DNA of 64,000 bases from Collinsella aerofaciens. GTDB lineage: Bacteria; Actinomycetota; Coriobacteriia; Coriobacteriales; Coriobacteriaceae. Positions 1-8,338 of this stretch are shown here, in pieces. Made by a program: the position numbers and the translations under genes. The notes under the pieces are model-generated. The model was given only the letters and a program-made list of their open reading frames with translations. It did not search any database and was not told the DNA's origin. The DNA is taken from positions 1-64,000 of the forward strand of contig CAJMHW010000001.1 in the NCBI GenBank assembly GCA_905213325.1, written 5' to 3'. How positions within the stretch are numbered: position 1 is the stretch's first letter; each line of letters opens with the position of its first letter.

Positions 1-94
1 ACCGCAGGAAGCTTGGATACGCCTAGGCGCGGTCCAAGAAATCGTCCGCACCCCCAAGTGGGAGATTTTCCACGCTCGTTTGATACGGCAGATA

Positions 95-346
95 GGGACG
101 TTCCTTTTCTGCCGGCAGTTTGGGACACTCCTTGTTTTGGTGCAAACTAACCTGACCCCTTTGCACCATCAAGACTGTTTTGGGTCTTTCCATCGAAAAA
201 TGTGGGAGTGAACCACGTTTTTCCATCGAATAATGTGGGAGGCAACCACGTTTTTCCATCGAATAATGTGGGGGTCTAGGTCGGCACCTGGGGACGTTCC
301 TTTTCTGCCGGCAGTTTGGGACACGCCTTGTTTTAGTGCAAATTAG
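95..346 (+). repeat. 56-bp direct repeat, two copies
   Basis: Positions 95-150 and 291-346 are near-identical copies in the same orientation, starting GGGACGTTCC and containing TGCCGGCAG. They differ at only a few bases. They flank a block of shorter tandem repeats. I see no convincing gene in 1-362. The phrase recalls the GGGACAGG loop of hairpins elsewhere in this window (5.99, 19.39 and 57.58 kb), but that link is only suggestive. Confidence 0.75.
187..273. repeat. 33-bp tandem repeat, about 2.7 units
   Basis: Units start near 187, 218 and 251. Each contains TTTCCATCGAA-AATGTGGG followed by AACCACG, and the last unit is partial. The complementary strand could encode an 11-residue repeat beginning Met-Glu-Lys-Arg-Gly, but there is no ribosome-binding site or known domain to support translation. 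Confidence 0.65.
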
Positions 347-362
347 CTACCCTTGCATCAAA

Positions 363-398
363 ACGGCGCCCGTCGGCGATGTTGCCGGCGGGCGCCGT
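363..398 (-). terminator. terminator of galK-galT
   Basis: A 14-bp GC-rich stem (363-376 with 385-398) lies about 70 bases beyond the galT stop. On the minus strand it is followed by TTTT. It is placed to end the leftward galK-galT transcript. Confidence 0.65.
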
Positions 399-468
399 TG
401 TCGTGTGGGTGGAAATGATCCGTTTTCCTTCGTCCCCAAGGGATCATTGGGACGGTTTGAGCTGCGTG

Positions 469-2097
469 CTACAGCGAGTCGATAAAGCGCTGCTGGGCGG
501 CGCGGCCGGCTTCGTCCCACTTAAAGACGCCGGCGTTGTCGAGCACGTGGCCAAACACCACGCCGACCTCCTCGTGCAGGATATCGATGGCGTTGTCGGC
601 CGTAAGTTCATCGGCACGGCGGGCAAAGACATCCAGGGCCCATGCAGCGTGGCTGCGGCAAAGGTCGTCGCCCTCGAGCGCACCGGCAAGGTCGTAGCTG
701 GTATCGACCTTGGCTGCCAGCAGATGCTCGCGAACGGCGCCGAGCTCGGGAACCAGGCGCGGCGGTAAAATGGCCAGGCCCATGACCTCGATCAGGCCGA
801 TGTTCTCCTTTTTAATATGGTGATACTCGGCATGCGGGTGGAACACGCCTAGCGGATGCTCGTCGGTCGTAATGTTGCAGCGAAGTGCTAGGTAGGCCTC
901 GTAGATCTCGCCGCCGGCGTCGCCGCGGTAGTTCACGCGGCGGATGACGGGCGTCACGGTGTTGTGGGCCACGCCGTCAGCCGTGTGTGCGATAACGCCC
1001 ACGGACTCGTCGGTCCACTCGCGCCAGGCGAGGATAATCTTCTCGGCGGCATCGAGCAGCTCACCGCGGTCGTGCGAGCGCAGGCGCAGCACCGAGAGCG
1101 GCCACTGCAGCACGGTACCGGTGACCTTGTCAAAGCCGGGCACGCTAAACTGCGAGACCTCGGCCGCGTGCATCATGGGGAACTCGTGCGCGCCGCCCTG
1201 GAAGTGGTCGTGCGACAGGATCGAGCCGCCCACGATGGGCAGGTCGGCGTTGGAACCGATAAAGTAGTGCGGGAACAGGTCCACAAAGTCGAGCAGGCAG
1301 GAGAGGCCCTTGCGATCGACGTGCATCGGACGATGCTCGGAGCTCATGGCAATGCAATGCTCGTTAAAGTATGCGTACGGGCTGTACTGGAAACCCCAGC
1401 GTTCGCCGTCGAGCTGGATGGGGATGATGCGCAGATTCTGACGCGCGGGATGAGCGCCGCCGTCGGCCGCGGCGGAGCGCCCAGGGTAGCCCTCATTTTC
1501 GATGCACAGCTGGCAGGCGGGATACTTCTCGCCCGTGTTCTTGGCAGCGCCGGCCGCGGCGATATCGCGCGGGTCCTTCTCGGGCTTTGACAGGTTGATG
1601 GTGATCTCAAGGTCGCCCCAGTTGGTGGGGGTGCTCCATTTGATGTTGCGTGCGATGGCGGCGCGGCGTACGTAGCCGGCGTCGCAGCACAGGCCGTAGA
1701 ACCAGTCGGTTGCGGCGCGAGGCTCGTTGACGCCCATACGGCCGGTGAACTCGTCAATCACGACAGAGGGGCGCGGCATGAGCATGCCCATGATACGCAT
1801 GGCGATGCGGTCGCGGCCCGATGCCGTGTCCTCGGTGGCACCATTGACAACGGCGGCTTCGGAAAGCGCGGCGAGTGTGCCCTCCAGATCAAAGTCGGGG
1901 AGGGTGTCGGGGTGCAAGATCGAGAGCTTCTCGGTCTGCAGCGCCCAGGTCATGTCGAGTGCCGGGCCCGTGGCGCCGATGCACTCCAGAATGGTGTTGT
2001 AAGCCCAGATGCGATCGTCCTGTCCGATCATGGACCGGTGGATGGCGTACTCAATCAGGCCCTGCGCGGCCTCGCGCACGTTGGTCATTACAGCCAT
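469..2097 (-). CDS. galT: UDP-glucose--hexose-1-phosphate uridylyltransferase
   Basis: Transfers UMP from UDP-glucose to galactose-1-phosphate in the Leloir pathway. The product is 542 residues, the size of the long GalT type of Firmicutes and Actinomycetota rather than the roughly 350-residue E. coli type. Recognised by overall sequence, including a GGSILSHDHFQGG segment that carries the active-site histidines in this group. The chosen ATG overlaps the end of galK by 10 bases and has AAGGGGG ten bases upstream. A second ATG three codons later would give a TAATG stop-start overlap with galK, so the two genes are almost certainly cotranscribed and translationally coupled. No galE or mutarotase gene is in the window. 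Confidence 0.93.
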   Translation of the reverse strand: MAVMTNVREAAQGLIEYAIHRSMIGQDDRIWAYNTILECIGATGPALDMTWALQTEKLSILHPDTLPDFDLEGTLAALSEAAVVNGATEDTASGRDRIAMRIMGMLMPRPSVVIDEFTGRMGVNEPRAATDWFYGLCCDAGYVRRAAIARNIKWSTPTNWGDLEITINLSKPEKDPRDIAAAGAAKNTGEKYPACQLCIENEGYPGRSAAADGGAHPARQNLRIIPIQLDGERWGFQYSPYAYFNEHCIAMSSEHRPMHVDRKGLSCLLDFVDLFPHYFIGSNADLPIVGGSILSHDHFQGGAHEFPMMHAAEVSQFSVPGFDKVTGTVLQWPLSVLRLRSHDRGELLDAAEKIILAWREWTDESVGVIAHTADGVAHNTVTPVIRRVNYRGDAGGEIYEAYLALRCNITTDEHPLGVFHPHAEYHHIKKENIGLIEVMGLAILPPRLVPELGAVREHLLAAKVDTSYDLAGALEGDDLCRSHAAWALDVFARRADELTADNAIDILHEEVGVVFGHVLDNAGVFKWDEAGRAAQQRFIDSL

Positions 2098-3293
2098 GCC
2101 GCGTAAGCCCCCTTGTCAGAAATGGCGTAGTGGCGGGCAGAACCCTCGCCCAGCCAGCCGTTCATCTTGGTAATGAAGGTGTCGACCAGGTCGAGCGGCA
2201 CGAAGGCCTGGATGGTGCCGCCGAAGCCGCCGCCGTGGATGCGGACGGCGCCGCGGCCGTCGAGCACATGCTCGGCCAGTGCCAGGGCATACATGGAAGG
2301 CTGCTCGGAGCCCAGCTTAGCAACAACATTCTGCAGGTACATGGCAGAGCTGGCGCCGGACTCGCGTGTCAGGACCAGGAACTGGTCAATGTCGCCGGCG
2401 TTCAGGGCCGCCCAGCGCTTGTCGACTAGGCCGTTCTCGTACCAGTAGTGAACGGCGCGCAGGCAGGCACGGTCGCCCAGCTTGGCGCGCAGCTCGGGGA
2501 GCTTGGCGTCAAAATCGGCAACGTTTACCTCGCACAGGCGTGCCTTGCCAAACTCGGCGGCGACGTCTTGCATTTCGCGCGGAACGGCGGCGTAGTCATC
2601 GGTGGCGGCCACGTGGTCGGCGCCGACCTTAACGAGCACGAGCGCGTAGCCGTGATCCTCAAAGTTGAGTTCGAGCTTCTGGGTCTTAGGTTGGGCCTGG
2701 TCCTCAAAGTCCATGTAGGCGAGGCCGCCCAGGCACACAGCGGCCTGGTCCATAAGACCGCAGGGCTTGCCATAGTAGTTGTTCTCGGTGCGCTGGCTCA
2801 TCTGGGCGAGTGCGACGGGCTCAATCGTGGGCGCGCCCCAGAGCGTCTCCATGGCGCGGCCGTAAGCCGCCTCGACAGCAGCGGAGCTCGAAAGACCGCC
2901 GCCCGAGGGGACGGAACAGGTAAAGGCAAAGTCGAAGCCGTGGGGCTCAACGCCAAGGGCTGCAATCTCGTGGGCCATGCCACGGACGAGGCTTGCGGAT
3001 GTGCCCTTCTCGGACTCCTGAACATCCAGCGTGTCGAGCGTGATCTCAAAGGTGGGGTAGCCCTCGTCGGCAACGCGGACCTTGTTGGTGTCGGTTGCCA
3101 CGGCGATACCGTCGACGGCGACATCGAGCGAGCCGGCGATGACGTGGCCGCCCTCGTGGTCGGTGTGGTTGCCGCTGATCTCGGAACGGCCGGGGGCGTG
3201 CAGATAGAGCACCTGGCGGTCGCCGATGGGGCCAAACTCCTCCTCGAACAACTTGGTGAGGGTGGCGAGTGTCTTTTCGTCGGGGGCGGTCAT
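2088..3293 (-). CDS. galK: galactokinase
   Basis: Phosphorylates galactose to galactose-1-phosphate with ATP in the cytoplasm, feeding GalT. The 401-residue product shows the GHMP-kinase pattern: an N-terminal galactokinase signature (GRSEISGNHTDHEGG), the ATP loop SGGGLSSSAA, and the C-terminal GGGFGG motif. I chose the ATG at 3293 because AAGGAAAGG precedes it. The frame stays open to 3380, but that extension has no ribosome site and runs into operator sequence. It is first in a two-gene operon with galT. The upstream gap holds three identical operator-like sites shared with a divergent LacI-type gene, so galactose-responsive repression is likely. Confidence 0.95.
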   Translation of the reverse strand: MTAPDEKTLATLTKLFEEEFGPIGDRQVLYLHAPGRSEISGNHTDHEGGHVIAGSLDVAVDGIAVATDTNKVRVADEGYPTFEITLDTLDVQESEKGTSASLVRGMAHEIAALGVEPHGFDFAFTCSVPSGGGLSSSAAVEAAYGRAMETLWGAPTIEPVALAQMSQRTENNYYGKPCGLMDQAAVCLGGLAYMDFEDQAQPKTQKLELNFEDHGYALVLVKVGADHVAATDDYAAVPREMQDVAAEFGKARLCEVNVADFDAKLPELRAKLGDRACLRAVHYWYENGLVDKRWAALNAGDIDQFLVLTRESGASSAMYLQNVVAKLGSEQPSMYALALAEHVLDGRGAVRIHGGGFGGTIQAFVPLDLVDTFITKMNGWLGEGSARHYAISDKGAYAAWL

Positions 3294-3338
3294 GGGGGTC
3301 CTTTCCTTGGCGCGAACAGGCGAGTTTTGCGTCATTAT

Positions 3339-3351
3339 GAGTACGTTAACA
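3339..3351 (+). promoter_or_regulatory. LacI-type operator 1 (gal)
   Basis: GAGTACGTTAACA with the GTTAAC core typical of LacI/GalR operators. The same 13-mer recurs at 3402-3414 (opposite strand) and 3526-3538. This copy is nearest galK, 45 bases upstream of its start. Confidence 0.6.
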
Positions 3352-3401
3352 ATTTGAAGCGGCGTGAACTCCACGTCCACGATGTCGCACGTTACGGGCT
3401 A

Positions 3402-3414
3402 TGTTAACGTACTC
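3402..3414 (-). promoter_or_regulatory. LacI-type operator 2 (gal)
   Basis: Inverted copy of the 13-mer GAGTACGTTAACA. With operator 1 it forms an inverted pair about 63 bp apart, roughly six helical turns, a spacing compatible with looping. Confidence 0.6.
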
Positions 3415-3525
3415 ATAACACAACGCTTATTACTTTTTGAGAATCTGGTAATCGGTATGTTTCCAGCCGTGAACGGTAGCACCGTATGGACTTATAGAGC
3501 AGAAGAGCTGCAGCTAGAAAAAGTA

Positions 3526-3538
3526 GAGTACGTTAACA
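3526..3538 (+). promoter_or_regulatory. LacI-type operator 3 (gal)
   Basis: Third identical copy of GAGTACGTTAACA, about 95 bp upstream of the regulator start, placed for autoregulation of the divergent LacI-type gene. Confidence 0.6.
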
Positions 3539-3631
3539 TGCGTCCGACGATAGCGGCCCTTCGCGCAGGTTATTTTTCTGCACGGGTAGGCATGCATGCT
3601 ATTCAGATCTCGCAAGGGTGAAGGTGATCCT

Positions 3632-4663
3632 GTGGCAAGGCGCCCCTCCAACGATACAAGTTCTCGTCCGGTCTCCATGGCCGACGTCGCCCGTGCTGCT
3701 GGCGTTTCGCAGCAGACGGTTTCGCGCGTTGCCAACGGCCTGCCTAACGTTAACGAGCAGACGCGTCAGCGCGTGCAGACCGCCATGCAGGAACTTGGCT
3801 TTCGCCCCAGCTATGCCGGTCGCTCCCTGCGCGATGGTCGCTACCATTCGGTCGGTCTGTGTGTTAACGACGTCACCAAGTTTGGGAACCTCACGATGAT
3901 TGACGGCATTGCCAGCGCCGCACGCGAGCATGCTTGCGCCATCACGCTGGTCGAGATGTCCAAGACCGAGGAGTTTTCGCTTGCCGAGGCCACGCGTCGC
4001 ATGGCGGCGCTGCCGGTCGATGGCATCATCATCGGCATGAGCCGCATGGCACCCGACTTTGAGACGTTCGATCCGCTGCCGGGAATCGGCACGGTTATCG
4101 TCACCATGTATGCGCATCCGCGCGTGACCACGGTTGACTCCGACCATTACGGCTGCTCGCTGTTGCTTATGGATCACCTATTTGAGCTCGGCCACGAGCA
4201 GATTCGCTACATCGGTGGTCCGTCCTTCTCGGTGGACGAACAGTTCCGCCGCGCCGGTTGGCAAGACTCGCTCGAACGTAGACACATCGAGCCGATAGAG
4301 CCACTCGAGGGCGACTGGTCTGCCAACAGCGGCTACGAGGCTGGCAGGTACCTGGCCGAGCACGACCGTACGATGACGGCAATCTACGCGGCAAACGACC
4401 AGATGGCAAACGGGGCCATCGCCGCGCTGCGCGATAGTGGCCTGCGCGTGCCCGAAGACGTGAGCGTGGTGGGCGTCGACGATTCGCTTGACGACTTTGT
4501 CGCGCACAACGAGCTCACGACCGTACGGTTCGATCTGCATCAGCGCGGACGCGAGGTATTTGAGCATGCGGTTCCCGAGGCGGGGGCATCGGACAAAACC
4601 GTTGCCATTCGTATTCCAGGCCAGCTCATCGTTCGACATAGCACGGCGGCTCCGCGCTCGTAG
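3632..4663 (+). CDS. LacI/GalR-family transcriptional regulator
   Basis: Probable repressor of the divergent galK-galT operon. The N-terminus has a LacI helix-turn-helix (MADVARAAGVSQQTVSRVAN) followed by the hinge, then a periplasmic-binding-protein-like effector domain with the usual GVDDS segment near the end. I prefer the GTG at 3632, which has AAGGTGA just upstream. An ATG 12 codons earlier is the alternative and would add a basic extension. Three copies of one operator lie between this gene and galK, which strongly suggests local galactose control and autoregulation. The effector is not shown by the sequence. Confidence 0.88.
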   Translation: MARRPSNDTSSRPVSMADVARAAGVSQQTVSRVANGLPNVNEQTRQRVQTAMQELGFRPSYAGRSLRDGRYHSVGLCVNDVTKFGNLTMIDGIASAAREHACAITLVEMSKTEEFSLAEATRRMAALPVDGIIIGMSRMAPDFETFDPLPGIGTVIVTMYAHPRVTTVDSDHYGCSLLLMDHLFELGHEQIRYIGGPSFSVDEQFRRAGWQDSLERRHIEPIEPLEGDWSANSGYEAGRYLAEHDRTMTAIYAANDQMANGAIAALRDSGLRVPEDVSVVGVDDSLDDFVAHNELTTVRFDLHQRGREVFEHAVPEAGASDKTVAIRIPGQLIVRHSTAAPRS

Positions 4664-4792
4664 TTTGCGCAGCTCAACGGCATAATCTTGCACTTCAACA
4701 ACAATCGGTAAGGATGCTGGCAGATAGCTGTTGGGATGCAGCCGAGTGCTATGATAGACGGGTTCTTTTGTCTATCTAGGAGGCTTTGCCTG

Positions 4793-5953
4793 ATGGAGAT
4801 CACCAAGGATATCCGCTACGTTGGCGTCGACGATCACGACATTGACCTGTTCGAGGGCCAGTACGACGTGTCCGAGAACGGTATGGCATACAACAGCTAC
4901 GTTATCTTGGGCGAAAAGATCGCTGTCGCCGATTCGGTCGACGGCGGTTTTGTTGATGAGTGGCTCGGCAACATCGAGGCCGTGCTCGACGGTCGCATGC
5001 CCGATTATCTGGTCGTTCACCACATGGAGCCCGATCACTCCGCTGGCATCGCTGCCTTTATGGAGCGCTATCCCCAGGCCCAGATCGTGGCCAGCATGGG
5101 CGCCTTCCGCATGATGGTCAACTACTTTGGCACCGATTACCCCGAGCGCAAGATGGTCGTCAAAGAGGGCGACGTGCTCGATCTGGGCGGCCACAGCCTG
5201 ACCTTCGTCGGCGCCCCCAACGTGCACTGGCCCGAGGTGCTGTTCTCCTACGAGGCCACCGATAAGGTGCTCTTTAGCGCCGACGGCTTTGGCAAGTTCG
5301 GCGCCAACGACATCGAGGATCCGGAAGGCTGGGCTTGCGAGGCTCGCCGCTACTACTTTGGCATCGTGGGCAAGTTCGGCAAGTTCGTGCAGGCCGTGCT
5401 CAAGAAGGCCGCCGACCTGGACATCCAGATCATCTGTCCGCTCCACGGCCCCGTGCTGACCGAGAACCTGGGCTATTACCTCGACACCTACAACACCTGG
5501 TCGAGCTATCAGCCCGAGGACGAGGGCATCACCATTGCCTACGCGAGCGTGTACGGCCATCTGAAAGCTGCCGTCGAGGAGCTTGCTGCCGCGCTTGAGG
5601 CCCGCGGTCAAAAGGTTTCTGTCTTTGACCTGGCTAGCGACGACATGGCTGAGGCCGTTGAGGATGCGTTCCGCTACGACCGTCTGGTGCTCGCTTCCAT
5701 CACCTATCAGGGCGAGATCTTCCCGTTCATGAGCACCTTCATCCACACGCTTGCCGAGCATGCCTACCAGAACCGCACCGTGGCGCTCGTCGAGGCCGGT
5801 TCCTGGGCGCCCGCTGCTGCCAAGGTTATGACCAAGGAGCTCGAGGGCATGAAGGACATAACCCTGGCGCAGAACAAGGTGACCGTTCTGGGTTCGCTCA
5901 ACGACGCCTCGCGCGCCCAGATCGAGGCCCTCGCCGACGAGCTCTCCAAGTAG
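4793..5953 (+). CDS. fprA: A-type flavoprotein (flavodiiron protein)
   Basis: Cytoplasmic flavodiiron protein that reduces O2 to water, and in some relatives NO to N2O, so it is typical of anaerobes. The 386-residue product has an N-terminal metallo-beta-lactamase-like domain with the diiron ligand motif HHMEPDHS and later Asp and His ligands (SADGFG, CPLHGP). A C-terminal flavodoxin domain starts at IAYASVYGH, about residue 255. There is no rubredoxin domain, so an external electron donor is needed. The ATG is preceded by AGGAGG. The gene appears monocistronic, ending in a strong hairpin. Confidence 0.93.
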   Translation: MEITKDIRYVGVDDHDIDLFEGQYDVSENGMAYNSYVILGEKIAVADSVDGGFVDEWLGNIEAVLDGRMPDYLVVHHMEPDHSAGIAAFMERYPQAQIVASMGAFRMMVNYFGTDYPERKMVVKEGDVLDLGGHSLTFVGAPNVHWPEVLFSYEATDKVLFSADGFGKFGANDIEDPEGWACEARRYYFGIVGKFGKFVQAVLKKAADLDIQIICPLHGPVLTENLGYYLDTYNTWSSYQPEDEGITIAYASVYGHLKAAVEELAAALEARGQKVSVFDLASDDMAEAVEDAFRYDRLVLASITYQGEIFPFMSTFIHTLAEHAYQNRTVALVEAGSWAPAAAKVMTKELEGMKDITLAQNKVTVLGSLNDASRAQIEALADELSK

Positions 5954-5976
5954 CGACACGTTCACTTCTACCGTCG

Positions 5977-6017
5977 AAACCACCACAAAGGGGACAGGCA
6001 CCTTTGTGGTGGTTTTT
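5977..6017. terminator. bidirectional terminator between convergent genes
   Basis: A 15-bp stem (AACCACCACAAAGG with its complement) flanked by A and T runs lies between fprA and the convergent deoR-type gene and can serve both. Its loop contains GGGACAGG, also found in the loops of hairpins at 19.39 and 57.58 kb. Confidence 0.8.
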
Positions 6018-6021
6018 GTCT

Positions 6022-6825
6022 TTAGGCGGTGGCGATGATGAGGGTTGGGGCGCCGGCGTCGGCGATCTCGGCGATTGAGGCGGCAACGGCACCTTCGGGG
6101 TCACGGTCCATCACGATGGTGTCGACATCGGTAAGTTCGGCAAAGCGGTACATGCCGCGCCCGTTGACCTTGCTCGCGTCCATGAGGGCGACGCCTCGGC
6201 GCGCGGCGGCGATCATGGCCGTTTTGGTCTCGGCCATCTGCGGGAAGTCGGTGGTAAAGCCACAGCCGGGAACAAAGGCGCCGGGGCACATGACGGCAAG
6301 GTCGGCGTGAACCATCTGCAGCGCCTGCATGGCGAGCGGACCGTACAGATAGCGGTGGCCCTTGCGCAGTGCGCCGCCCAGCATGACGACATCGACCGAG
6401 GGCATACTCTCGTCGATGTAGTCGGCGATGGTAATGTCTGCGGTGATGACGGTGATGCCGTCGCGTTGGTCGAGCAGGCGGACAAATTCGAGCGCGGTGG
6501 TGCCCGAGTCGATGAGCAGCGTGTCGCCGTCGCTGACGAGTGCGATGGCGCTTTGCGCGATGGCCTGTTTGGCGGCAACGTTGACGTTGATGCGGCGATC
6601 CTGCGTGGAGACGGTTAGGCGTTTGTGGAGTGACACGGCGCCACCATGTGTGCGGCGCAGTTTGCCGGCCTCGGCGAGCGCGTCCAGATCGGCGCGGGCC
6701 GTGACGGAGGAGACGCCAAAGGTCTGGGCGATTTCTGCCACCTGAACTGAGGCGTTGTGCTCGAGCATCTCCATGATCGCGGCGCGACGCTCATCGGCGA
6801 AAGCACGGGTTGTAGCGTGGGCCAT
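6022..6825 (-). CDS. DeoR/GlpR-family transcriptional regulator
   Basis: Sugar-phosphate-responsive repressor. Residues 1-60 form the DeoR winged helix with recognition region VAEIAQTFGVSSVTARADLDAL and the family HGGAV segment. The rest is the DeoRC sensor domain, with IDSGTTALEF and MLGGALRKG. The ATG at 6825 has GGAG five bases upstream and gives a normal 267-residue length; an upstream ATG at 6882 lacks a good ribosome site. It is divergent from the class II aldolase gene across a 334-bp gap, so that gene is a plausible target. Confidence 0.88.
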   Translation of the reverse strand: MAHATTRAFADERRAAIMEMLEHNASVQVAEIAQTFGVSSVTARADLDALAEAGKLRRTHGGAVSLHKRLTVSTQDRRINVNVAAKQAIAQSAIALVSDGDTLLIDSGTTALEFVRLLDQRDGITVITADITIADYIDESMPSVDVVMLGGALRKGHRYLYGPLAMQALQMVHADLAVMCPGAFVPGCGFTTDFPQMAETKTAMIAAARRGVALMDASKVNGRGMYRFAELTDVDTIVMDRDPEGAVAASIAEIADAGAPTLIIATA

Positions 6826-7159
6826 GACTGCTCCATTCTCAGCAAAATTTGCAGGAATTGTGTTGACTCTATTTTCGTTCATTTTCTTTTTGAGTAAGAA
6901 AACGCCTTTCGATTACTTATCTTTTCTATAAAAGAAAGCCGCTCGACGCTCAAAACTCAATATCGAACACGTGCGATCGGCACAAAACCCTTCCGTTTGC
7001 TTTTCAAAAATGAAGGCTCGACCTCACGCAACGACAATATCTCGTGCATTTATGCCCGCCGAATTTCATACAATGAGCGCAGCAAAACGCAAGGTAAAAC
7101 GCCTTGCGGACACGTACGCCCGATGTCCAGATGCGGGCGAGGGAGAGGAGCAAACGCTC
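6826..7159. other. divergent intergenic region and aldolase leader
   Basis: The left part is AT-rich with TTGACT and TATAAA-like elements, so promoters for both genes probably lie here. Two small hairpins sit in the aldolase leader: CGCAAGG paired with CCTTGCG near 7090-7110, and CGCCCG paired with CGGGCG near 7118-7141. I recognise no known riboswitch. Confidence 0.4.
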
Positions 7160-8017
7160 ATGGCACTTGTTACCACCGAAAAGATGCTCAAGGACGCTCA
7201 GGCCGGCCACTACGCCGTCGGCGCGTTCAACGTCGAGAACCTCGAGTTTGTTATGGCCGTTCTGGCCGCTGCCGAGGAGACCAAGTCCCCCGTCATCATG
7301 CAGACCACCCCGGGCACCATTAAGACCGCTGGCCTGGATTACTTCTACGGCATGGTCAAGGCTGCCGCCGAGCGCGCTTCCGTGCCCGTCGCTCTGCACC
7401 TCGATCACGGCGATGGCTATGACCGCTGCATGCAGGCCTTCCGCACTGGCTACACCTCCGTCATGATCGACGGTTCGCACGAGTCCTTCGAGGACAACAT
7501 CGCTCTGACCAAGTCCGTCGCCGACGCTGGCCGTGCCATGGGCGTGCCCGTCGAGGCCGAACTCGGCAAGGTTGGCGGCAAGGAGGACGACGGTCCCGCG
7601 GTTGAGGGCGAGAGCCCCTACACCGATCCCGCCGAGGCCAAGGAGTTCGTCGAGCGCACTGGCTGCACCTCGCTGGCCATTGGCGTTGGCACCAGCCACG
7701 GCGTGTACACGAGCGATCCGCACATCGAGCAGTCCGTGGTCAAGGCCATCCGCGACGCCGTCGACGTGCCGCTGGTCCTGCACGGCACCTCTGGTGTGCC
7801 CGATGAGCAGGTTGCCGAGGCCGTGAAGAACGGCATCTGCAAGGTCAACTATGCCACCGAGCTGCGTCAGGCCTACACCAAGGGCTTCATGGCTTACATG
7901 GCCGAGAACCCCGCCTGCTTCGACCCCAAGAAGCCGGCCAAGGAGGGCATGCGTGAGATCACCGAGCTGGTTAAGATCCGCATGACCAACCTCAACTCTG
8001 TGGGCAAAGCAGAGTAA
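7160..8017 (+). CDS. fba: class II fructose-bisphosphate (or tagatose-bisphosphate) aldolase
   Basis: Zinc aldolase cleaving fructose-1,6-bisphosphate (or tagatose-1,6-bisphosphate) into triose phosphates. The 285-residue length matches the short class II group (Bacillus FbaA, GatY, KbaY). Zinc and catalytic motifs visible are LHLDHGD near residue 80, EAELGKVGG, GTSHGVY and LHGTSG. The ATG at 7160 has GGGAGAGGAG upstream; earlier in-frame codons lack this and add non-conserved residues. The DeoR neighbour would fit a tagatose or galactitol role, but the absence of gat/lac partner genes makes the glycolytic enzyme more likely. Confidence 0.9.
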   Translation: MALVTTEKMLKDAQAGHYAVGAFNVENLEFVMAVLAAAEETKSPVIMQTTPGTIKTAGLDYFYGMVKAAAERASVPVALHLDHGDGYDRCMQAFRTGYTSVMIDGSHESFEDNIALTKSVADAGRAMGVPVEAELGKVGGKEDDGPAVEGESPYTDPAEAKEFVERTGCTSLAIGVGTSHGVYTSDPHIEQSVVKAIRDAVDVPLVLHGTSGVPDEQVAEAVKNGICKVNYATELRQAYTKGFMAYMAENPACFDPKKPAKEGMREITELVKIRMTNLNSVGKAE

Positions 8018-8050
8018 CAGCAAGGGTACTCCGACTCGCTACATATCCCG

Positions 8051-8175
8051 GGGAGGGACGAGGGCTTAGTTCCCCAATCGTCCTCGGGCATGCAAAAAGC
8101 CTCGCTGCGCACTTCGTGCGGCGAGGCTTTTTGCCCCCTGCGGAAAGATTGGGGAGCTAAGCCCTCGTCCCTCCC
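8051..8175 (+). repeat. family A structured element, copy A1
   Basis: The outer 19-bp arms (8051-8069, 8157-8175) are perfectly complementary, followed by a 7-bp helix (8072-8078 with 8148-8154). Next come the conserved family A strands GTCCTC and TGCGGAA, then an inner 14-bp hairpin (GCAAAAAGCCTCGC and complement). The short helix between loop and hairpin has three of four pairs here. It sits between two convergent genes, and T runs in the inner hairpin could make it a bidirectional terminator. Confidence 0.85.
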
Positions 8176-8196
8176 AGGTTGACCTACTCGAGGTCG

Positions 8197-8322
8197 TCGC
8201 CCTTGTGGCGTTAGGTCTGAAAATAATAAGAAGCCTTCGCGCTGCGGAATGATTTTGGAAACCAAGTACGGGACCCGCCCAAACCGTCCTGCTCAATCGC
8301 CCTTGTGGTGTTGGGGCTGAAA
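8197..8322. repeat. 26-bp direct repeats flanking a half family A element
   Basis: TCGCCCTTGTGGYGTT-GG-CTGAAA occurs at 8197-8222 and 8297-8322, exactly 100 bp apart. Between them, 8231-8258 matches the right half of family A (CGCGCTGCGGAATGATTTTGG, as in the reverse complement of copy A3) without any left half. This looks like a decayed or truncated copy. Confidence 0.6.
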
Positions 8323-8338
8323 GGGTGGGGCGCGGGGG

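Noticed and set aside
23..259. 78-codon minus-strand frame with an 11-residue repeat
   Set aside because: It is made by the tandem DNA repeat, has no ribosome site and no family match.
3294..3380. N-terminal extension of galK
   Set aside because: No ribosome site; it covers operator 1, and the internal ATG has AAGGAAAGG and gives the normal length.
8051..8175. A1 as only an ordinary bidirectional terminator
   Set aside because: It may terminate, but the conserved loop strands and covarying short helix shared with four other copies are not explained by termination alone.
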